Position numbers and translations under genes: made by a program. From Clostridiaceae bacterium (GTDB lineage: Bacteria > Bacillota > Clostridia > DSM-8532), in the NCBI GenBank assembly GCA_012522505.1, contig JAAYKJ010000019.1:1-57402 (forward strand): DNA of 57,402 nucleotides. Reading direction: 5' to 3'. Shown one piece after another: positions 1-7,822 of this stretch (the first letter of the stretch is position 1; the number at the start of each line of letters is the position of its first letter). The notes beneath the pieces were generated by a model, which saw only the letters and a list, made by a program, of their open reading frames with translations, searched no databases and was not told where the DNA came from.

Positions 1-1
1 C

Positions 2-1555
2 AAAACGACGATCCGGGATGAAATCAGGGAATACCTGAATTGCAGGGCTGCAAATGAAGCGCTCCTGCGCTTAAAGAAACACTGGAACAGCTACCTTGGA
101 AAGCTGCAGGTTGAAACACCGGATGAAGAGATGAACCTGTTTATAAACACCTGGAATCAATACCAATGCAAAACAACCTTCAACTGGTCCCGGTTCGTAT
201 CTCTTTATCAGCTTGGCCTGGGCAGGGGGATGGGCATTCGGGACAGCGCACAGGATACTCTGGGCGTTATGCATACGATACCCGGAGAAGCAAGGGACTT
301 GATCAGGAAACTGCTAAAATGCCAATATACCGACGGTCGTATATATCATTTGTTCTTTCCATTAACTGGAGAGGGTGGTGTCGGAGATGCGCCTGTGAAG
401 AAGTTTGATTGGTATTCCGACGACCATCTATGGCTGGCGCTGGCTGTAAACGCATACATCAAAGAGACCGGAGATTTCGATTTTCTGGATGAGAAGGTGC
501 TCTATAATGATAAAACGACCTTGGATACAGTCTGGGAGCATCTGGACAAAGCCCTTTGCTTTACAAATACCTGGAAGGGGCCTCATGGCTTGGCCCTGGC
601 AGGAAGGGCAGACTGGAACGACACGTTGAATCTGGATACTGGTAAAGGGATCGCTGAAAGTGTTTTCACCTCTATGCTTTACTGCCGCGCGGCTCTGGAA
701 ATGCTTGAGTTGGCAAAGTACCTGAAAAAGGATGAGGCTGCGGTCAGGTACAGAGGGATGTATGAAGAGATGAAAAAAGCCATCCAGGATACCTGTTGGG
801 ATGGGGATTGGTATGTACGGGCCTTTGACGATAATGGTAAGGTTATCGGCTCAAAGATGAATGAGTTTGGCAAGATTTTTATCAACTCCCAGACATGGGC
901 GGTTCTAGGCCATGTAGCTGAGGGTGAATTCAGCCGAAAATGCCTCGATGCCGTATACAAACACCTGAACTCCGAGTATGGTATTGTGAAATTATTCCCG
1001 GGGTTTATAAGCTATGACGCTGATATGGGCGGGATTACAACATACATCCCCGGAACAAAGGAAAACGGCGGCATTTTTGTACATACAAATCCGTGGGCAA
1101 TGGTGGCTGAGGCCATGGAAGGGAACGGAAACAGGGCTTATCAGTATTACAGGCAGGTGCTGCCTGCAAGACGAAACAAGGAGGCCGATTTATTGGAGGT
1201 TGAGCCTTATGTGTACTGCCAGAATATTCTTGGCAAGGAGCACCCCCAGTTCGGAATCGGCAGAAACTCCTGGCTGTCGGGTGCTGCTGCCTGGAATATG
1301 GTTGCATCCAGCCAGTACATCTTGGGGATTAGGCCAAGATATGAAGGCCTGGAAATTGATCCATGTATCCCTTCGGATTGGGATGGCTTCCGTGCAAGAA
1401 GAGAGTTCCGCGGAGCGGTGTATCACATTGAGGTTAGAAACCCAGACAGAATATGCAAGGGGGTCAAAAAAATCATTGTTGACGATATGGAATGCAACAA
1501 GATACCATTAGCTGCTGAAGGTTCCAGCTGCAATGTTCTCATTGTTATGGGATGA
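2..1555 (+). CDS. GH94 family disaccharide/oligosaccharide phosphorylase, 5' truncated by window edge
   Basis: The reading frame is open from base 2, so only the C-terminal 517 or so residues of a protein of about 800 are present. GH94 enzymes split beta-linked glucosides or chitobiose with inorganic phosphate in the cytoplasm, giving a sugar 1-phosphate. What I see is the (alpha/alpha)6-barrel part: a WNQYQCKTTFNWSR stretch, then GLGRGMGIRDSAQD, the Arg-Asp-x-x-Gln-Asp motif that carries the catalytic acid, then a DDHLWLALAVNAYIKETGDF stretch and a late NSWLSGAAAWN motif. These are hallmarks of the cellobiose, cellodextrin and chitobiose phosphorylase family. The substrate cannot be fixed without the N-terminal half. 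It is followed by a good terminator and stands apart from the next gene. Such enzymes fit a bacterium that imports oligosaccharides from plant or fungal polymers. Confidence 0.88.
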   Translation, partial: KTTIRDEIREYLNCRAANEALLRLKKHWNSYLGKLQVETPDEEMNLFINTWNQYQCKTTFNWSRFVSLYQLGLGRGMGIRDSAQDTLGVMHTIPGEARDLIRKLLKCQYTDGRIYHLFFPLTGEGGVGDAPVKKFDWYSDDHLWLALAVNAYIKETGDFDFLDEKVLYNDKTTLDTVWEHLDKALCFTNTWKGPHGLALAGRADWNDTLNLDTGKGIAESVFTSMLYCRAALEMLELAKYLKKDEAAVRYRGMYEEMKKAIQDTCWDGDWYVRAFDDNGKVIGSKMNEFGKIFINSQTWAVLGHVAEGEFSRKCLDAVYKHLNSEYGIVKLFPGFISYDADMGGITTYIPGTKENGGIFVHTNPWAMVAEAMEGNGNRAYQYYRQVLPARRNKEADLLEVEPYVYCQNILGKEHPQFGIGRNSWLSGAAAWNMVASSQYILGIRPRYEGLEIDPCIPSDWDGFRARREFRGAVYHIEVRNPDRICKGVKKIIVDDMECNKIPLAAEGSSCNVLIVMG

Positions 1556-1648
1556 TTCCAAATGTAACAGTTCAATGAGGCTTGCGCGATTTGTGTACAA
1601 CACACGTTTTTTCTTGCGAAATACGCCTTACGCTGCGAGCATTTGATG

Positions 1649-1678
1649 AAAAGCCTGATTTTGTGGATCAGGCTTTTT
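1649..1678 (+). terminator. Rho-independent terminator after GH94 gene
   Basis: An 11-bp perfect stem, AAAAGCCTGAT with ATCAGGCTTTT, has a 7-nt loop and ends in a T run. It lies about 95 bases after the phosphorylase stop. Confidence 0.85.
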
Positions 1679-1757
1679 GAATCCCGTTTTGCATGGAACA
1701 TTTTTCACCAAAACATGTCTAATGAATCAGAGAACAGTAGGAAGTAAGGAGGTTATC

Positions 1758-1766
1758 ATGAAATGA
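1758..1766 (+). other. Two-codon minimal ORF (Met-Lys-stop) overlapping the serpin start
   Basis: A strong GGAGG at 1748-1752 sits 5 bases before ATG-AAA-TGA. The TGA overlaps the serpin ATG as ATGA. Spacing from GGAGG to the serpin ATG is 10 bases, still usable. The arrangement is seen directly; a role in start-stop coupling is inference. Confidence 0.45.
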
Positions 1767-3046
1767 AAAGGAACATTTATATTATTATGCTTATCATCAT
1801 TGCCATGTTTATTGCTGGATGTACATTCCCTGTTATTCCGATTGATGAGCCGGCTGTTGATGATCAAAATCATTCCGAATCACCTTCCGAAGAGGAAGCG
1901 AACGAATCCAACCAAGGCGATGATGTGCATGGGGTAAAAGACGACAGGTTGGTTGCTGCCAATCAGAAATTTTCCTGGGATTTATTCAAAAAGCTGAATG
2001 AAGAGGACGCTAAGGAGAATATCTTTATATCGCCCTTCTCCATTTCCAGCGCGTTAACGATGGCGATGAACGGAGCAGAGGGCAAAACCAGGACGGAGAT
2101 GGAAAAGGCTCTGCATTACGACGGCATGACCCGGGAGGACATAAACCTGGCTTATGCGTGGGAAACTAACAGGCTAACAAACCTGGATAAAAAGGTAACA
2201 CTGCGAAACGCAAATTCCATCTGGACCAGAAACAATTTTGAGATCAAGAAGGATTTTGTAGAAATGAACCAGAAGTACCTATCAGCTGAAGCGCAGGCGC
2301 TTGATTTCGATAAGCCCTCGGCCACAGAGACTATCAACAGCTGGGTTGACGAAAAAACCAATGGTTTGATCCCCGAAATTGTAACGCCACCTATCCCGCA
2401 AGATACCATTATGTACCTGATTAATGCCATTTATTTTAAGGGTGAATGGACGACGGAATTTGAGGAAAAAGAAACCAAAGAGCAGAATTTTCATTCGTTA
2501 GATGGATCAACAGGCAGGGTACCCATGATGCGCAGGAATGGAAAGATTGATTACTTTCAGAATGAGGAACTGAAAGCTGTCCGGCTTCCCTATGGTGACG
2601 AGAAAATCAGCATGGTTCTCATCCTGCCACATGAAGATATCAACCAGTGGATACACGGCATGGATCATGACAAGTGGAAGGAAATTCAAGAAAATCTGCG
2701 ACCAGTGTCCGATGTAGAACTACAGATTCCAAAATTCAAGATGGAATATGGCAAAAAGGAATTGAAGGAAGTGCTGTCTGGATTGGGAATAATGGAAGCA
2801 TTTTCCCAAACCGCTGATTTTTCGGGAATAGCTGATAATATTCTCATCAGCAGTATTCTTCACAAGGCAGTAGTGGACGTAAATGAAAAAGGAACCGAGG
2901 CTGCGGCTGTTACTTCCATTGAAGTCAAGGTTACCTCTGTAAGAGAACCAGTGTCATTCATTGCAGACCGCCCATTCTTTTTTGCAATCGTGGATAATGA
3001 AGCCGGCAGTATCCTGTTCATGGGTAAAAAGGTAACAAACCAGTGA
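1763..3046 (+). CDS. Serpin-family serine protease inhibitor, lipoprotein
   Basis: This is a 427-residue serpin of normal length with a lipoprotein signal peptide (hydrophobic 5-17, lipobox IAGC with Cys20). It is expected to be tethered to the outer face of the membrane. An acidic, Ser/Glu-rich linker (about 25-58) precedes the serpin fold (NIFISPFSISSAL, then LINAIYFKGEW). The hinge of the reactive loop, residues 377-384 GTEAAAVT, has the small residues of inhibitory serpins. Counting from the hinge as in alpha-1-antitrypsin puts the scissile bond near Thr391-Ser392, with Arg394 close by. The ending FIADRPFFF is typical. Known clostridial serpins protect cellulosomes and carry dockerins; none is visible here. 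The start is the second of two ATGs; the first (1758) opens a two-codon ORF. The target protease is unknown. Confidence 0.93.
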   Translation: MKRNIYIIMLIIIAMFIAGCTFPVIPIDEPAVDDQNHSESPSEEEANESNQGDDVHGVKDDRLVAANQKFSWDLFKKLNEEDAKENIFISPFSISSALTMAMNGAEGKTRTEMEKALHYDGMTREDINLAYAWETNRLTNLDKKVTLRNANSIWTRNNFEIKKDFVEMNQKYLSAEAQALDFDKPSATETINSWVDEKTNGLIPEIVTPPIPQDTIMYLINAIYFKGEWTTEFEEKETKEQNFHSLDGSTGRVPMMRRNGKIDYFQNEELKAVRLPYGDEKISMVLILPHEDINQWIHGMDHDKWKEIQENLRPVSDVELQIPKFKMEYGKKELKEVLSGLGIMEAFSQTADFSGIADNILISSILHKAVVDVNEKGTEAAAVTSIEVKVTSVREPVSFIADRPFFFAIVDNEAGSILFMGKKVTNQ

Positions 3047-3057
3047 GGATGTATGGA

Positions 3058-3093
3058 AAAAGCCTGACCAATGATTACGGACGGGCTTCTTTT
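3058..3093. terminator. Bidirectional terminator between serpin and alpha/beta hydrolase
   Basis: The stem AAGCCTG with CGGGCTT is flanked by an A run on the left and T-rich sequence on the right, so it can stop transcription in both directions. It overlaps the last codons of the minus-strand hydrolase gene. Confidence 0.65.
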
Positions 3094-3974
3094 CTCATAT
3101 CCGCATTCTCCTGTGCAAACCTGATTAGCTGTTCACAGAATTGCCTGTAGCACTCAGACTGTAGCGAATGACCACAGTTTTTAAAGCAAATGCATTCCGA
3201 GTTTCGAATATATTGGTGAAGTTGTTTAGAGTTTTCGTTTGGAACTATCCGATCTTTATCACCGTGCAAAATGAGGGTAGGCAGTTCTACGCGGCTTAGC
3301 TCCATTAAAAACGTGTTTAAGAGTGTTTTTTTCAATCCGGACAGGGATATGCTTGAGAGAATAATGGAAAACATAGCCCGCAAAGAACCTGGTTCATTGA
3401 TGTAATGATAAGCATCCCTCAACAGATTATCGGTTATCATACTATGATTGCAAAAAGTACGCCTGGCTGCAGTTTTCACAACAAAGAGCGGCACCTTCCG
3501 GATCAGACCAGGAAGAAATTTAAAGCTTCCCAGCCGGATAGAAAGGGGCAACTTTGAAAAAACGCTGTTCAACAAAACCAGACGTTCAACAAGGTGGGGG
3601 AATTTAAACACCATATTCAGGCAAACTGCTCCTCCAAGAGAATGACCAGCCAAAATGATTTTTTCGGTGCTTATGGTTGTGATAAATTCGCACAGGGAAT
3701 CTGTAAGGAAATCTAGCGTATAAGGGACCTCCGGTTTATCGCTTAAGCCATGTCCGGGCAGATCCAAGGCGATTACCCTGAACTTTTCCTTAAGGATTGC
3801 CATAGCCGGCTCCCATTCCTCCACATACCCTGCGACCCCATGCACAAGAACAATCAATGGTCCCTTTCCTGCTTCCCTGTAACGGATGGAGTAATGATTT
3901 ATTGTGAGGTACTTGTCGTCTTTCAATGAAATTTTCACCTTCTTCCGTGCATATTTTATCACGTTTTCCGGCAT
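3075..3974 (-). CDS. Alpha/beta-fold hydrolase
   Basis: A 299-residue single-domain alpha/beta hydrolase with no signal peptide. Visible landmarks: the oxyanion strand LIVLVHG (40-46), the DLPGHG turn (71-76), the nucleophile elbow GHSLGG with Ser112, a variable cap of about 90 residues, an acid in HGDKDRIVP and a late His in NCGHSLQ. This gives a complete Ser-Asp-His triad. The substrate cannot be read from sequence; esterase, lipase-like or C-C hydrolase activity are all possible. There is no convincing ribosome binding site directly before this ATG. A well-placed AGGAGG instead serves a 27-codon ORF that overlaps the start by 16 bases, so translation may be coupled. It converges with the serpin gene across a shared terminator. 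Confidence 0.85.
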   Translation of the reverse strand: MPENVIKYARKKVKISLKDDKYLTINHYSIRYREAGKGPLIVLVHGVAGYVEEWEPAMAILKEKFRVIALDLPGHGLSDKPEVPYTLDFLTDSLCEFITTISTEKIILAGHSLGGAVCLNMVFKFPHLVERLVLLNSVFSKLPLSIRLGSFKFLPGLIRKVPLFVVKTAARRTFCNHSMITDNLLRDAYHYINEPGSLRAMFSIILSSISLSGLKKTLLNTFLMELSRVELPTLILHGDKDRIVPNENSKQLHQYIRNSECICFKNCGHSLQSECYRQFCEQLIRFAQENADMRKEARP

Positions 3975-4042
3975 TTGGCATAGGGATTTTGTATGATAAA
4001 CGAGGAAAAAATTTCCAAAAGATATGGGAAGCCCATATTCAT
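3959..4042 (-). CDS. Possible 27-residue leader ORF overlapping the hydrolase start
   Basis: On the minus strand an AGGAGG (plus positions 4048-4053) lies 5 bases before an ATG at 4042. The ORF begins MNMGFPYLLEIF and stops at 3959, inside the hydrolase gene but in a different frame. Codons 2-7 contain the perfect hairpin ATATGGG-CTT-CCCATAT. The strong SD and overlap suggest a coupled leader peptide. A frameshift that split the hydrolase N-terminus is less likely, because the hydrolase already has a complete fold start. No homology is recognised. Confidence 0.35.
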   Translation of the reverse strand: MNMGFPYLLEIFSSFIIQNPYAKCRKT

Positions 4043-4048
4043 CAAATC

Positions 4049-4160
4049 CTCCTAAGCCCCGGGCTTAAAGGCCACGAATAGAGAAAGTGTATTTTTACCG
4101 CGAGGGCAAAAAACACGAATATGCGGGGGATAAACCGATACTTTAGTGGCAATCCCCCGC
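4049..4160 (+). ncRNA. Candidate structured RNA element, copy A (unassigned family)
   Basis: This element shares a distinctive core with a second element at 7967-8100. In order there is a short palindromic hairpin (AAGCCC-C-GGGCTT here), a GAATAGAG-like linker, GTGTATTTTT at 4087-4096, a CC...GGG loop, AAAAAACACG at 4108-4117 that pairs back to GTGT(A)TTTTT, and then GCGGGGGA at 4123-4130. Here GCGGGGGA pairs perfectly with TCCCCCGC at 4153-4160. GCCAC at 4071-4075 can also pair with GTGGC at 4146-4150. I do not recognise a named riboswitch class. On the plus strand no gene follows (it points into the 3' end of the GH18 gene); on the minus strand it lies in front of the hydrolase. Confidence 0.5.
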
Positions 4161-4195
4161 TGAAGCAGCATTTGATAAAATTGGTTTCTCTTTTG

Positions 4196-5824
4196 CTATT
4201 TCGATGCGAGAACGGCTTCATCAGCGTTCAGATAAGGTGCTGCTCTTTCCATAAGCACCGCCATCTGGGCTCTTGTGGTGTTTTTGCCAGCACCAAAGGT
4301 CCCGTCCGGGTTTCCCGTGAAGACACTGTAGTGTGTTAGCTTTACTATCGCGTCATAAGACCAGGAATTGTTTTTTCTGCTGATGTCGGTATATGGATTC
4401 CGGGCGTTGTTCGCGTCTTGCAGATGAACCAATATTCTGTCAAGCATGACCGCCATCTCCTGTCTGGTTAAGTGCTTGTCCGGAGAAAACTTCCCGTCCC
4501 CGGTTCCCAATACAATACCATGACATGCTGCGGTTTCTATTTCGTTTCTTCCCCAATGCTCTGAAATATCGGTAAACTGTGCTATAGAGCCTGCTTCATC
4601 ATCCACCTTTTTTTCAAGCCCCATGGCTCTTACAAGAATTACGGCGGCTTCAGCACGGGTTAAAACGTTGTCCGGAGCAAACATATTGAATGAAACCCCG
4701 GTCATCCACTCTCTATCGGCCATGGAAATAATGGATCCCTGAGCCCAGTGTCCCTGGGCGTCCTCGAAGTAATGCCCGTTCAACCACAATCCATAATAAT
4801 TCCAGGTATCCTTGGTCTCCTGTCCAAGGCTCCAGCTTCCGGTACCCTTCAGATCATATTTGTTTACAAGACCCAACTTGTACTTGATGGAGGTTTCATT
4901 CTCATACCATATGGTATAAGTGCCTGCTTCCAGCTTTGAACCCAATACGTAAGGCTTTGTATCCCACGGAGCAATGGTTATAACCGCATAAGGGGACTTT
5001 GTTCTTTCGTCGAAATAAACCTTCCCGCTGTAATTGCCCACCAGCCTTGCCACATCGGTATTGCTAAGGCCATAGCCACCTGTTGTAGCGTTTTCCTTCC
5101 AGAACCGTCCGTAGAAAGGAATGCCCAATACAAGCTTTTCCTTCGGAACCTGAGTCAGCGCTTTCTTAATTGTAGCTTCAACAAAGCCATAGCTTGCGAC
5201 AGGTCCCGCAGGACCTCCGGTATAACTCTCATCATAGGCCATGATCATTAAATAGTCACTGTATTCGGCCAGGGCGGCGTAATCATAAGAACCCTGCCAG
5301 CCTTTCGTAATGCCGTACGGGTTTGGTGCTACAGCCACTGCGAGGGTGGTCCCTTCGGGGAGCTTGTCCCGTAATATTTTGACAAAATCCGTGTACATGT
5401 CCCGCTCAATGTGGGTTACATTTTCGATGTCCACATTCACACCGTCCAGGTTTAATTGTATGACGGCATCCGAAATCTGTGCAGCGAGCAGTTCCCTGTT
5501 TTCCAGGGCTTTTATCCCTTTCTCCCTGTCCCAGTGGTTGCTTAAGAAAGGAATTACCTTAATCCCCTTGCTGTGCATCTCATGAATAAAGTTAGTGTCC
5601 ACTGCCAGTGTCAGCTCCAGGCTGCCATCGTCCTTCAGATTGAAATAGTTCGGTGATATTTCATCCAGCGTGTTCTGTGTACTTTCTACATGGTAATAAT
5701 ATGAGTTCGTATTCCCAAAGTAAATATATGACATATTGTATCGATTGGCTCCAAGTGCATCGATAGCAGGAGTCAAAAGAAATAAAGCTGCCAACAATGC
5801 TGCAGCCACTTTTATTTTTCTCAT
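4196..5824 (-). CDS. Secreted SLH-domain protein with GH18 glycosidase domain
   Basis: A 542-residue exported enzyme. A signal peptide (MRKIKVAAALLAALFLLTPA) is followed by a GH18 barrel containing LDGVNVDIENV, the DxxDxDxE motif with catalytic Glu134. The later motifs MAYDE and LGIPFYGRFW resemble the YaaH/SleL group that cuts peptidoglycan or cortex glycan as well as chitinases. Three S-layer-homology domains follow at about 352-404, 417-466 and 478-531, each with the FxDxxxHW...G...G.F.P...TRAE pattern. They would bind secondary cell wall polymer. The first SLH fits less well than the others. The start at 5824 is chosen because AAGGGGG lies 7 bases before it; an in-frame ATG nine codons upstream lacks an SD. 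It is likely a wall-anchored chitinase or peptidoglycan N-acetylglucosaminidase. Confidence 0.9.
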   Translation of the reverse strand: MRKIKVAAALLAALFLLTPAIDALGANRYNMSYIYFGNTNSYYYHVESTQNTLDEISPNYFNLKDDGSLELTLAVDTNFIHEMHSKGIKVIPFLSNHWDREKGIKALENRELLAAQISDAVIQLNLDGVNVDIENVTHIERDMYTDFVKILRDKLPEGTTLAVAVAPNPYGITKGWQGSYDYAALAEYSDYLMIMAYDESYTGGPAGPVASYGFVEATIKKALTQVPKEKLVLGIPFYGRFWKENATTGGYGLSNTDVARLVGNYSGKVYFDERTKSPYAVITIAPWDTKPYVLGSKLEAGTYTIWYENETSIKYKLGLVNKYDLKGTGSWSLGQETKDTWNYYGLWLNGHYFEDAQGHWAQGSIISMADREWMTGVSFNMFAPDNVLTRAEAAVILVRAMGLEKKVDDEAGSIAQFTDISEHWGRNEIETAACHGIVLGTGDGKFSPDKHLTRQEMAVMLDRILVHLQDANNARNPYTDISRKNNSWSYDAIVKLTHYSVFTGNPDGTFGAGKNTTRAQMAVLMERAAPYLNADEAVLASK

Positions 5825-6139
5825 TAGTATTCCCCCTTTCTCATAATACATTAAATGAGATAAATACTAAATACAAGGAACAATTTATGTTAATATGAGT
5901 GGAACGAGGGAAAGCAATTGATTACACTTGCTTTGATAGGAAGAGAGAATTGGGGAAAACTGTTTGTAACCGGGCTTCATTTTTGATACAATAACCTTGT
6001 TTTTATTAATTGAAAAATCCACCGAAGTAAACTAACGTTTTTACGGAATAAAATACGTGAATTGGCGCTATTACAGGTTATAACACGTGATGAGCTTCGG
6101 ATATTGGCTTAGGAATCTGATTGAAGAAAGGAATACAGC
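5825..6139. other. Divergent intergenic region (GH18 / cyclophilin)
   Basis: There are 315 bases without a gene. It is AT-rich and must hold the promoters of the minus-strand GH18 gene and the plus-strand cyclophilin. Only one clear promoter-like pair was found, listed separately. No stable RNA structure stands out. Confidence 0.6.
5964..5992 (+). promoter_or_regulatory. Candidate sigma-A promoter upstream of cyclophilin gene
   Basis: TTGTAA at 5964-5969, a 17-base spacer and TACAAT at 5987-5992. This predicts a 5' untranslated region of about 140 bases before the cyclophilin ATG. Confidence 0.45.
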
Positions 6140-6658
6140 ATGAAAAATCCAATTGTTACGATTACAATGCAAAACGGAAGCCAGATCAGGGTTGAACTAT
6201 ACCCAGATACAGCCCCCAATACAGTAAGGAACTTTATCTCTTTGGTAAAATCCGGTTTCTATAATGGTACCATTTTTCACCGGGTCATTCCTGGATTTAT
6301 GATTCAAGGTGGAGATCCGCAGGGAACTGGTATGGGAGGTCCTGGATATTCCATCCCAGGAGAGTTTTTGGCTAATGGCTTTCAAAACGACATGAAACAT
6401 GACCGGGGCGTGATATCCATGGCGCGTTCCCAGCACCCCGATTCTGCAGGTTCACAGTTTTTTATCATGATAGAAAAGTCACCGCATCTTGATGGCCAGT
6501 ATGCCGCCTTCGGCAAAGTGCTTGACGGAATGGAGGAGGCCGACAGAATTGTTTCGGTTAAGCGCAATTACATGGACAGACCAAAGGAGGAGCAGATCAT
6601 GCGTGAAGTAACGGTCGAAGCCTTTGGGAAAGAGTATGGAGAAGTTGAGAAGGTATGA
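6140..6658 (+). CDS. Cyclophilin-type peptidyl-prolyl cis-trans isomerase
   Basis: A 172-residue cytoplasmic cyclophilin with no signal peptide. It speeds up cis-trans isomerisation of X-Pro bonds during protein folding. The active-site block FHRVIPGFMIQGGDPQGTG (catalytic Arg in FHRV) is intact. So is the second block, GVISMARSQHPDSAGSQFFI, followed by LDGQYAAFGKVLDGM. A GAAAGG ribosome site lies just before the ATG. It is short and single-domain, like the PpiB type. The chromate transporter pair starts 61 bases downstream and may be cotranscribed; no functional link is evident. Confidence 0.95.
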   Translation: MKNPIVTITMQNGSQIRVELYPDTAPNTVRNFISLVKSGFYNGTIFHRVIPGFMIQGGDPQGTGMGGPGYSIPGEFLANGFQNDMKHDRGVISMARSQHPDSAGSQFFIMIEKSPHLDGQYAAFGKVLDGMEEADRIVSVKRNYMDRPKEEQIMREVTVEAFGKEYGEVEKV

Positions 6659-6719
6659 CAGTAAAAAACTGAACCGGGTTACTGCAGGGTCTTCATAGTA
6701 CGGAAGGAATAGGATATTT

Positions 6720-7271
6720 TTGGACATTAAATTGTTTACTCAGTTATTTTTTGTTTTCTTTAAAATTGGGGCATTTACGTTCGGTGGTGGCTATGCGATG
6801 CTGCCATTGATTCAAAAAGAAGTTGTTACCAGACAAAAATGGCTAACGGACGAGGAAATTCTGGATATTTTTGCGATATGCCAGTCTGTACCCGGGGTTA
6901 TATCCATCAATTCAGCCATCTTTATTGGCAGGCGGGTTGCTGGTACTTTAGGTGCTGTTATTTCTGCACTCGGCGTCATTTTGCCTTCCTTTATCATCAT
7001 TTTGGTCATTGCTTCTGTTCTGGTTACCTATCGACAGAATCCCATCATCGACAAGGTATTTACAGGGATCAGAGCGGCCTATGCTGCACTCATTCTTCTT
7101 GCGGCGATAAAGATGTCAAAAAAAGCAATTTTGAACAAAGTTGGGATAGCTATTGCCATTGTTTCCTTTGCGCTGGTGGTGCTACTCGATATTCATGCAC
7201 TTTGGGCGGTTATTTTTGGCGGCGCAATTGGTATCATCAGCAACTTATACAAAGGGAGGCAGAAACAGTGA
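6720..7271 (+). CDS. Chromate transporter (CHR family), first half-size subunit
   Basis: A 183-residue membrane protein of the short-chain CHR family. These act in pairs, each giving about half of a full-size ChrA. The CHR signature FFKIGAFTFGGGYAMLPLIQKEVV is at the N-terminus, and PGVISINSAIFIGRRVAG follows. Five or six hydrophobic segments are visible. Translation starts at TTG 6720, the start compatible with the conserved N-terminus, after an AGGAATAGGA purine stretch. Its stop codon overlaps the GTG start of the partner gene. The family exports chromate or related oxyanions; in clostridia the physiological substrate is not certain. Confidence 0.88.
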   Translation: MDIKLFTQLFFVFFKIGAFTFGGGYAMLPLIQKEVVTRQKWLTDEEILDIFAICQSVPGVISINSAIFIGRRVAGTLGAVISALGVILPSFIIILVIASVLVTYRQNPIIDKVFTGIRAAYAALILLAAIKMSKKAILNKVGIAIAIVSFALVVLLDIHALWAVIFGGAIGIISNLYKGRQKQ

Positions 7272-7822
7272 TCGAATACATCCGGCTCTTTATCAGTTTT
7301 TTTAAGATTGGTATGTTCAGTTTCGGCGGGGGTTATGCGATGCTTCCGATGATATATCAAGAGGTAGGCGCTTTTGGGCTTACGATGAAGGAATTTTCAG
7401 ATGTTGTAGCCATATCTCAGATGACGCCGGGGCCAATTGCAGTAAACGCCGCCACCTACGTGGGTTACCAAGCAGCGGGTGCTATAGGCAGTGCATTCGC
7501 AACCTTTGGTGTTTCCCTGCCATCATTTATTCTGATCATGATTATTTCTTCCGCTTTCGACAAGTTTAGCTCCAATGCCATGGTTCAGTACGCATTGGAA
7601 GGAATCCGTCCTGCCACGGTAGGGATGATCGCATCAGCTATCGTTTTTTTCGCAAACACATCGCTTATCGATATCACACTTATTCCCGAAGGCTTCTGGA
7701 GAATATTCAGCCTTCCATCCATTGCGATATTTGCTTTGACTATAGTCGGCAGCAAATATCTAAAACTAGGGCCAATTGTTATGACACTGCTCGGTGGGTT
7801 GTTGGGGGTTATACTGCTGTAG
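7268..7822 (+). CDS. Chromate transporter (CHR family), second half-size subunit
   Basis: This 184-residue CHR protein is homologous to its upstream neighbour: FFKIGMFSFGGGYAMLPMIYQEVG, then MTPGPIAVNAATYVGYQAAG. It starts at GTG 7268, overlapping the TGA of the first gene (GTGA), with AGGGAGG eight bases upstream. The tight overlap suggests balanced synthesis of a heteromeric transporter. The reading frame extends far upstream over the first gene, but that part is out-of-frame shadow without CHR features. Five to six membrane segments are expected. Confidence 0.88.
   Translation: MIEYIRLFISFFKIGMFSFGGGYAMLPMIYQEVGAFGLTMKEFSDVVAISQMTPGPIAVNAATYVGYQAAGAIGSAFATFGVSLPSFILIMIISSAFDKFSSNAMVQYALEGIRPATVGMIASAIVFFANTSLIDITLIPEGFWRIFSLPSIAIFALTIVGSKYLKLGPIVMTLLGGLLGVILL

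Noticed and set aside
2-1555. Naming the GH94 enzyme cellobiose phosphorylase
   Set aside because: The N-terminal half is outside the window and the visible part does not separate cellobiose, cellodextrin and chitobiose enzymes.
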